Part shown: one piece after another, positions 58,601 to 64,000 of the stretch
Layout of the letters: every line of letters starts with the position of its first letter
Position numbering within the stretch: position 1 is the first letter of the stretch
NCBI RefSeq assembly: GCF_901875575.1
Contig: NZ_CABFMF010000079.1
Location: 1-64,000, forward strand
DNA from: an uncultured Streptococcus sp.
Lineage (GTDB): Bacteria; Bacillota; Bacilli; Lactobacillales; Streptococcaceae
Length of the DNA: 64,000 bases
Direction of reading: 5' to 3'
The notes under the pieces: model-generated
The model's input: the letters and a program-made list of their open reading frames with translations, nothing else
Database searches by the model: none
What the model was told of the DNA's origin: nothing
Program-made: the position numbers and the translations under genes

Positions 58601-61033
58601 TTAAGCAATATCAAATTTTAACTGACCAGCTTTAACGCCGATCTTGAGGGTCTTACCAGCCACCAGTTCCCCCTTGAGAAGGAGTTCTGCTAGCTTGTCC
58701 TCCACTTCTGTTTGTAGAGTTCTACGGAGTGGACGTGCTCCCATTTCAGGATTGTAGCCTTGGTTGGCTAGTAATTTAAGAGCAGAAGACTGTAATTTCA
58801 AATCAATACCTTTTTCTGCCAAACTTGCTACCAAAGGTTTGACCATAATTTTCACCACTTCTTGCATATGATCGTTCGATAGGCTATGGAAGACAACCTT
58901 TTCATCAATACGGTTGATAAACTCTGGTCGATAAGCCTTTTTCAACTCTTCGAACATTCGTTTTTCCATATTTTCCTGGTCAAAACGGATATCCTTAGCT
59001 CCGAATCCAACGGTCTTATCATCACGAAGGGCTGTTGCACCAAGGTTTGAAGTCATGATGATAATGGTATTTGAAAAATCAACCTTACGACCCTTACTAT
59101 CTGTCAAGACACCATCATCTAGCACTTGCAAGAGAACATTAAAAATGTCCGGATGAGCCTTCTCGACCTCATCAAAGAGCAAAACAGAATAAGGTTTGTT
59201 ACGGACCTTCTCCGTCAATTCCCCACCTTCTTCATAACCCACATAACCAGGAGGCGCTCCATTGAGACGGCTGGCTGCAAATTTCTCCATATATTCACTC
59301 ATATCAAAGCGGATAAGGGCTGATTCGTCATCAAAAAGAACTTCTGCCAAAGCCTTGGCTAATTCGGTCTTACCGACACCCGTAGGCCCTAGGAACATAA
59401 AGGAACCAATTGGACGCTTGTGACTGCGAATTCCTGACTGATTGCGACGAATAGCTCGACTGATACTAGACACAGCCTGATCTTGACCAATGACCCGTTT
59501 ATGGAGTTCTGCTTCAAGATTTAGATACTTCTTAGCATCCGTTTGAGTCAGTTTTTGGACTGGAATGCCTGACAAACGACTTAAGGTAGTCAAAATATCA
59601 GACTCTGTTACCAAATCTTTATAAACTGGCACTTCCTCTTCTTTTGCAATTAGTTGAGCAGCTTGTTTCCACTTGCCATCCATCAAGGCCTTGTCAGCTG
59701 GACTCAAACCTGAATCGTCTGCTTTTACATGCTTTGCCTTATTTTGCACTGTCGCAGCTGCTTCGTCTAAAAGGTCAATAGCAGAGTCAGGTAAATGGCG
59801 ACTAGTTAGATAACGGTGAGCCATCTTCACAGCTGTTTCAACAGCATCATCTGTTATTTGCACACGGTGATGTTTCTCATAGGTCGCTTTCAAACCTTGC
59901 AAAATGGTCATGCTGTCTGCCACACTTGGTTCTTCAATCGTCACCTTAGCAAATCGACGAGAAAGGGCGGCATCTTTTTCGATATGTTTTTGGTATTCTT
60001 CCTGAGTAGTTGCACCAACTGTTCGCAAAGTCCCACGAGCCAAGGCTGGCTTCAAGATATTAGCCGCATCCAATGTAGAATCAATCCCACTACCAGAACC
60101 CATAATGGTGTGGAGTTCATCTATAAAGAGGATGACTTGGCCATCTTCTTCAATATCCTTGATGATATTGTTCATGCGCTCTTCAAAATCTCCACGGAAA
60201 CGTGTCCCCGCAACGACATTCATCAAATCAAGCTCTAACACGCGCATCTTAGCCATTTCTGCCGGTACATCACCACTAGCAATACGCTGGGCCAAACCAA
60301 GTGCCAAGGCTGTTTTTCCGACACCAGCATCTCCAACCAAGACAGGATTATTCTTGGTCTTACGGCTTAAAATCTGAATCATACGTGAGATTTCCTTGTC
60401 ACGGCCGATGACTGGCTCTAACCTGCCAGAACGAGCCTGATCTGTTAAATCATGAGTATAATCCTCAAGACCTCCGCTTGGAGTCTGTGGCATACCCATC
60501 ATATTAGCCATAGAATTTTGTTTATCAACCACAGTACGATGGCGCTGGCGAAGTGCCTTTAGATCCTCTCTTGTCCAGCCTGCACGATCCTCTAGATTAC
60601 GACGAAGGGCAGCAATCTTGACCTGATCTTTCTTGTCTTCATAAGAAAAGCCCACTCTCTCCAAGATACGAGTTGCTAAGGCATTGCCATCATGCAAAAT
60701 CGCATAAAGAACATGCTCTGTCCCCAAAATCTTTGCATGTACCACTGAGGCTACATATTCAGCTTCTGCAAATAAGACTTCTAAACGATGAGAAAAAGGC
60801 AATTCCTTATATCGTTCAACTGGATTATAAACAGTTTCTGTTAGCTCTGAAGCAACCTCTTCCAAACGATCAATCTCATAGGGATAATCATTTAATGTTG
60901 CACCTGCCACACTATAGCCATGATTTGCCATGGCAATCAACAAATGCCATGACTCCAGATAATCAGCTCCAAAGTGACTAGCAACCATGTAGGCACTTTC
61001 GATACATTCATTCAATGCTTTTGAATAGTTCAT
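58601..61033 (-). CDS. clpC: ATP-dependent Clp protease ATPase ClpC
   Basis: An 810-aa Hsp100 unfoldase that feeds ClpP. It has the N-terminal Clp repeat domain (two copies, about 1-145), first AAA+ module with Walker [11 protein letters not shown] and [16 protein letters not shown] Walker B, a short middle domain, and the second module with [16 protein letters not shown] and [14 protein letters not shown]. The ClpP-contact loop is in the second module (VGFGAKD region). It is in an operon with ctsR, which ends 2 bp upstream of clpC, and is under CtsR control. Confidence 0.96.
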   Translation of the reverse strand: MNYSKALNECIESAYMVASHFGADYLESWHLLIAMANHGYSVAGATLNDYPYEIDRLEEVASELTETVYNPVERYKELPFSHRLEVLFAEAEYVASVVHAKILGTEHVLYAILHDGNALATRILERVGFSYEDKKDQVKIAALRRNLEDRAGWTREDLKALRQRHRTVVDKQNSMANMMGMPQTPSGGLEDYTHDLTDQARSGRLEPVIGRDKEISRMIQILSRKTKNNPVLVGDAGVGKTALALGLAQRIASGDVPAEMAKMRVLELDLMNVVAGTRFRGDFEERMNNIIKDIEEDGQVILFIDELHTIMGSGSGIDSTLDAANILKPALARGTLRTVGATTQEEYQKHIEKDAALSRRFAKVTIEEPSVADSMTILQGLKATYEKHHRVQITDDAVETAVKMAHRYLTSRHLPDSAIDLLDEAAATVQNKAKHVKADDSGLSPADKALMDGKWKQAAQLIAKEEEVPVYKDLVTESDILTTLSRLSGIPVQKLTQTDAKKYLNLEAELHKRVIGQDQAVSSISRAIRRNQSGIRSHKRPIGSFMFLGPTGVGKTELAKALAEVLFDDESALIRFDMSEYMEKFAASRLNGAPPGYVGYEEGGELTEKVRNKPYSVLLFDEVEKAHPDIFNVLLQVLDDGVLTDSKGRKVDFSNTIIIMTSNLGATALRDDKTVGFGAKDIRFDQENMEKRMFEELKKAYRPEFINRIDEKVVFHSLSNDHMQEVVKIMVKPLVASLAEKGIDLKLQSSALKLLANQGYNPEMGARPLRRTLQTEVEDKLAELLLKGELVAGKTLKIGVKAGQLKFDIA

Positions 61034-61034
61034 C

Positions 61035-61493
61035 TTACTTCCCTTTTCTATCTACCTCTTGTAAAAGCTGTCGGAGCATATTAGCTCGAAGGACTGGAGC
61101 TTCTTCTCCTAAAACGCGATCCAAAGCTACTGATAGCAGCAAATTCATCTCCTGCTTAGTCAACAAATCCTGTTCAAACAAAAGTTGTAGAATATCTTCA
61201 TAAATTTCTTGACTAATCTGCTCTCCAATCGAGTAAAGCAACTCCCGAAGCATTTCATGGTGACTCGAAAACTCAATCCGCCCAATGCGAATATAGCCAC
61301 CTCCACCACGCTTACTCTCAACTAGATAACCTCTACTTTCTGTAAAACGTGTCTTGATAACATAGTTAATTTGGCTTGGAACAACTTGAAAAGTATCCGC
61401 CAACTGGCTTCGCTGCAATTCCACGATACCAGATTGATCTAAAATGGCCTTGATATAGGCCTCAATATGATCGGATGTATTTTTAAATCTCAT
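61035..61493 (-). CDS. ctsR: Transcriptional repressor CtsR
   Basis: A 152-aa repressor of clp genes. The N-terminal winged helix shows IVELQRSQLADTFQVVPSQI and the wing SKRGGGGYIRIGRIE, the glycine-rich heat sensor. It binds the direct repeat found upstream of its own gene (61518-61536), giving autoregulation. AAAGAGGTAGC precedes ATG 61493. Confidence 0.96.
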   Translation of the reverse strand: MRFKNTSDHIEAYIKAILDQSGIVELQRSQLADTFQVVPSQINYVIKTRFTESRGYLVESKRGGGGYIRIGRIEFSSHHEMLRELLYSIGEQISQEIYEDILQLLFEQDLLTKQEMNLLLSVALDRVLGEEAPVLRANMLRQLLQEVDRKGK

Positions 61494-61517
61494 AGCAAAG
61501 CTACCTCTTTCTTTTAA

Positions 61518-61536
61518 CCTTGACTATCTTTGACTA
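61518..61536 (-). promoter_or_regulatory. CtsR operator
   Basis: On the minus strand TAGTCAAAGATAGTCAAGG contains the tandem heptad RGTCAAA-NAN-RGTCAA, differing from the CtsR consensus by only the last base. It lies 25 bp upstream of ctsR. Confidence 0.88.
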
Positions 61537-61754
61537 TACTATCATTTAACACTCTATAAGTCAAATTTTTAAGGCTCAACCATTGAAAATACTGACTTTC
61601 TATAAAAGACTGATCCATATAATCACCCTTGTTTTAAAATGTCTATAAAAATAGTCCCTAAATGGGTTACTCAACCGGATATAAACAAGCACACCGTAAA
61701 CACATGAAAACGCACAATTTATGATTTTTGATTTTACCTAAATCGTTAGACTGT
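61537..61754. other. Intergenic region upstream of ctsR, no gene
   Basis: Part of the 305-bp gap between ctsR and the ABC ATPase gene. It presumably holds the ctsR promoter; I found no open frame, RNA gene or repeat here beyond the operator and the terminator listed separately. Confidence 0.5.
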
Positions 61755-61792
61755 TGAAAAAGAGTTGGCAAAGAATAATCTTCACCAACTCC
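61755..61792 (-). terminator. Terminator of the ABC transporter operon
   Basis: GAGTTGG (61762-61768) pairs with CCAACTC (61785-61791); on the minus strand CTTTTTC follows. It lies just past the ATPase stop. Confidence 0.82.
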
Positions 61793-61798
61793 TTATTT

Positions 61799-62527
61799 TT
61801 ATTGATTTAAACCTAATTCTGCTAATATTTTTCGTTTATAGGCAATCTTTTGGACTTCCTTGTCCTCATCTTCAGACCAATCTAGTTTGACTTCTGAGAC
61901 AATTTGCCCAGGACGATTCTTCAAGATATAGATACGATCACTGAGATTAAGAGCTTCCTCGATACTGTGAGTAATAATCAAAGTCGTCAGTTGCAACTGC
62001 TTATGAATCTCTAGGTACCAAGCATGGAGCTCCATCTTAGTCATCTCATCCAAGGCGCTAAAAGCTTCATCTAAGAGAAAGAGCTTGTGCCCAAAAAGGT
62101 AGGTACGAAGCAAGGCCACACGTTGGCGCATCCCACCACTCAACTCATGAGGGTATTTATCCCTTACAGCCGTCAACTGAAAAGTAGCGAGTATTTCATC
62201 CGCACGAGAAATAGCTTCAACCTTATCCACCTTTTGAATCAAGAGGGGTAAAATGATATTGCCAAGCACCGTCTTGTGCTCCAAGAGCAGATCCTTCTGC
62301 AACATATAACTCACGCGCCCCTTGGGATTCTCCTCGCCATCAAGGACAATTCTTCCCGACTGGACTTCTAAAATTCCTGCAATCAGATTAAAGAGGGTGG
62401 TCTTTCCTACACCACTTGGACCTAGGATAGAAACCACTTCACCTGAAGTCACCTGCAGGTTAATATCCTCCAAAATCTTCTCCTCACCATAGGCATAACT
62501 GACGTGTTCAAGTCTAATTTCTGTCAT
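61799..62527 (-). CDS. ABC transporter ATP-binding protein, thiamine-precursor/taurine type
   Basis: A 242-aa ATPase with Walker A GPSGVGKTT (about 36-44), signature ELSGGMRQRVALLRTY, Walker B LFLLDEAFSALDEMT and H-loop LIITHSIEEALNLS. It belongs to the NitT/TauT/ThiZ group. Its ATG shares one base with the stop of the substrate-binding gene (TAATG). It ends the three-gene operon. Confidence 0.93.
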   Translation of the reverse strand: MTEIRLEHVSYAYGEEKILEDINLQVTSGEVVSILGPSGVGKTTLFNLIAGILEVQSGRIVLDGEENPKGRVSYMLQKDLLLEHKTVLGNIILPLLIQKVDKVEAISRADEILATFQLTAVRDKYPHELSGGMRQRVALLRTYLFGHKLFLLDEAFSALDEMTKMELHAWYLEIHKQLQLTTLIITHSIEEALNLSDRIYILKNRPGQIVSEVKLDWSEDEDKEVQKIAYKRKILAELGLNQ

Positions 62528-63534
62528 TATTTTACAAATTCATTAGTGAAGCCTTTGTCTGTCAAGTCTTCTTTAAGGATACCATTTTCTTTATCCCATT
62601 TGTAGAAGGCATTCCAGCGAGCTGCATCAAATTGACCCCATTTCTCCTTGTCGCTTGCGTATTCTTTTGATAAGTATTTTTGAGATTCGATGACAAAATC
62701 ACGTTTTTCTTTGAGCTCAGGAGCATTCTTAATCAAGATATCTGCAGCTTCTTCTGGGTGTTCCATAGCATATTGGTAACCTTTTTTGATAGCTTGGATG
62801 ACTTTACGTGCTTCTTCTTTATTGTCTTTCAAATAGTCGTTGTTAGCAATGATAACTGGTGAGTAATAGTCAAATTCTTTAACGTAGTCTTTCAAATACA
62901 TGAAGTTAGCTTCTACACCTTGAGATTTAGCAAGGATTCCATCCCATCCATAGTAGATCCATGCAGTATCAAATACTCCATTAGCAATTGGTGTGATAGA
63001 GTTTGAGTCGTTATTTGGTACTTTTTCAACTTTTTCAAAATCTCCACCTTGAGATTCTACCAAAGTTTTCAACATAGCAAGTTCAGTTGGATCATTCCAT
63101 GTACCGTATTTCTTACCAACCAAGTCCTTTGGACTAGCTACATTGTCAGCTTTACGAGAGATGATTCCTGATGTATTGTGTTCTACGATAGCTGCAACAG
63201 CAGTGATCCCTGCCCCTTTTTCCAATTTCTTAGCCATGTAGTCTTGGAAATAAACTGCAAATGGTGCCTTGCCATTGATAACCAAGTCAGAAGAGCTTTC
63301 TTCTGGCGGAAGTTTCAAGTCCACATCCACTCCAGCTTCCTTGAAGTAGCCTTTTTCCTTAGCCACATAAAGACCTGTATGGTTGGTATTTGGTGTCCAG
63401 TCTAGGATAAAGTCAATCTTCTTAAGTTCTGCTTCCTTATTATCCTTAGAAGCAGTTCCTTGACCACAAGCTACAAGCACAACAGCTACAAGAGCTGTTA
63501 AAACAGTTAAAAACACTTTCCATGTTTTCTTCAT
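62527..63534 (-). CDS. ABC transporter substrate-binding lipoprotein (NMT1/ThiY-like)
   Basis: A 335-aa lipoprotein with signal peptide and lipobox (TALVAVVLVAC) and an NMT1/THI5-like domain. The start KIDFILDWTPNTNHTGLYVA, split by its turn, matches binding proteins for the thiamine pyrimidine precursor HMP. Further segments are PPEESSSDLVINGKAP and GTWNDPTELAML. I chose ATG 63534 (MKKTWK); the upstream frame adds a basic stretch only. The substrate is inferred from family resemblance. No TPP riboswitch is visible inside the window, but the operon start lies outside. Confidence 0.88.
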   Translation of the reverse strand: MKKTWKVFLTVLTALVAVVLVACGQGTASKDNKEAELKKIDFILDWTPNTNHTGLYVAKEKGYFKEAGVDVDLKLPPEESSSDLVINGKAPFAVYFQDYMAKKLEKGAGITAVAAIVEHNTSGIISRKADNVASPKDLVGKKYGTWNDPTELAMLKTLVESQGGDFEKVEKVPNNDSNSITPIANGVFDTAWIYYGWDGILAKSQGVEANFMYLKDYVKEFDYYSPVIIANNDYLKDNKEEARKVIQAIKKGYQYAMEHPEEAADILIKNAPELKEKRDFVIESQKYLSKEYASDKEKWGQFDAARWNAFYKWDKENGILKEDLTDKGFTNEFVK

Positions 63535-63571
63535 TTTCTTTCCTCTTTTCTTTTTCAGAAACATTCTTATT

Positions 63572-64000
63572 CTATGAACGTTTCCATTTAATAACATATT
63601 TCTCGCTGATATCGACCAACTTCATACCCAGAAGACTGATAATCGATACCAGAATAATAATAGCAAACATGGTATCATACTGAAACAGTTTCTTGGACTG
63701 AATCATGTAGACACCAAGACCCTCAAAGCCTCCTAACCACTCAGATACCACGGTTGTGATAAAGGCATAAGAGACACTAACCCTCAGACCTGCATAAAAG
63801 TAGGGCAGACTGACTGGGATTTTAAAATGCCAAAGGATTTGCCAAGGTTTGGCCCGCATCAGACTAAACAAGGTCAGCATATCCTTGTCACAATGCCTAA
63901 AACCGTCCAAAATGCTGACGATGATAGGAAAGGTTGTCGTTAGGATAATCAAAACTATCTTGGGCAAAATCCCATAACCTAGCCACAAGACCAAGATAGG
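63572..64000 (-). CDS. ABC transporter permease, C-terminal part (5' end beyond window)
   Basis: The C-terminal 140-odd residues of a BPD-type permease with membrane segments and the cytosolic coupling loop (SLMRAKPWQILWHFKIPVSLP), then SYAFITTVVSEWLGG and a basic end (KYVIKWKRS). The frame is open to the window edge, so the gene starts outside. With the two following genes it forms a complete NitT/TauT/ThiX-type importer. Confidence 0.88.
   Translation of the reverse strand, partial: PILVLWLGYGILPKIVLIILTTTFPIIVSILDGFRHCDKDMLTLFSLMRAKPWQILWHFKIPVSLPYFYAGLRVSVSYAFITTVVSEWLGGFEGLGVYMIQSKKLFQYDTMFAIIILVSIISLLGMKLVDISEKYVIKWKRS

Overview
The window looks like chromosomal DNA from a mitis-group Streptococcus (S. 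mitis, S. pseudopneumoniae, S. oralis or S. pneumoniae type). The evidence is low G+C, two BOX elements carrying the classical boxA core, a YSIRK-type surface protein, and gene blocks recognisable from S. pneumoniae (polA-araT-recO-plsX-acpP, purC-purB, dltXABCD, glpKOF, hslO-dusB, ctsR-clpC). Nearly all genes are on the minus strand. The exceptions are a decayed insertion sequence, a YeiH-type exporter, hslO-dusB plus an isochorismatase-family gene, a dusB fragment and one small membrane protein.

Layout. 1-5.2 kb: the 5' part of a very large cell-wall protein with a trypsin-like domain followed by a GH29 alpha-L-fucosidase, with a strong cre site upstream. 5.6-7.5 kb: a gene remnant with its terminator and a broken IS1182-family transposase. 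7.6-24 kb: the purine biosynthesis cluster, transcribed purC-purL-purF-purM-purN-(57-aa membrane protein)-purH-purD-purE-purK-[DUF262-HEPN pair]-purB. Candidate PurR boxes lie in front of purC and several structured repeats lie between genes. 24.3-32.1 kb: acpP, plsX, recO, an aminotransferase, yeiH, a CoA-binding protein and polA. 32.3-33.5 kb: a thiolase. 33.9-38.3 kb: the complete dlt operon including tiny dltX. 38.5-44.3 kb: glycerol uptake and oxidation genes with an Mga-like regulator.

44.4-54.5 kb holds hslO and dusB followed by an 8-kb accessory block. The block contains an isochorismatase-family hydrolase, an FtsX-type ABC exporter, an AAA_28-type P-loop protein, an unrecognised 308-aa protein whose N-terminus is partly encoded by a BOX element, and a ComP/ComA-like two-component system. 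It ends in a second, about 88% identical copy of the last 276 bp of dusB, so it is bracketed by diverged direct repeats. This is the strongest candidate in the window for an undescribed system. The DUF262-HEPN pair inside the pur operon is the second.

54.6-64 kb: a lipoprotein, a small membrane protein, an NAD salvage operon (nadR-pnuC-nrtR), ctsR-clpC with a clear CtsR box, and the 3' part of a thiamine-precursor-type ABC transporter.

Gene order implies rearrangement relative to S. pneumoniae TIGR4. From memory of that genome, polA and the pur genes sit on one side of the replication origin and dlt-glp-clpC on the other, but here they are joined between polA and dltD with strand bias preserved. 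That fits an origin-spanning inversion. The comAB genes that lie between acpP and purC in pneumococcus, and the cbpA/TCS06 locus next to clpC, are absent here. All functional calls come from reading motifs in translated sequence; no database search was possible.
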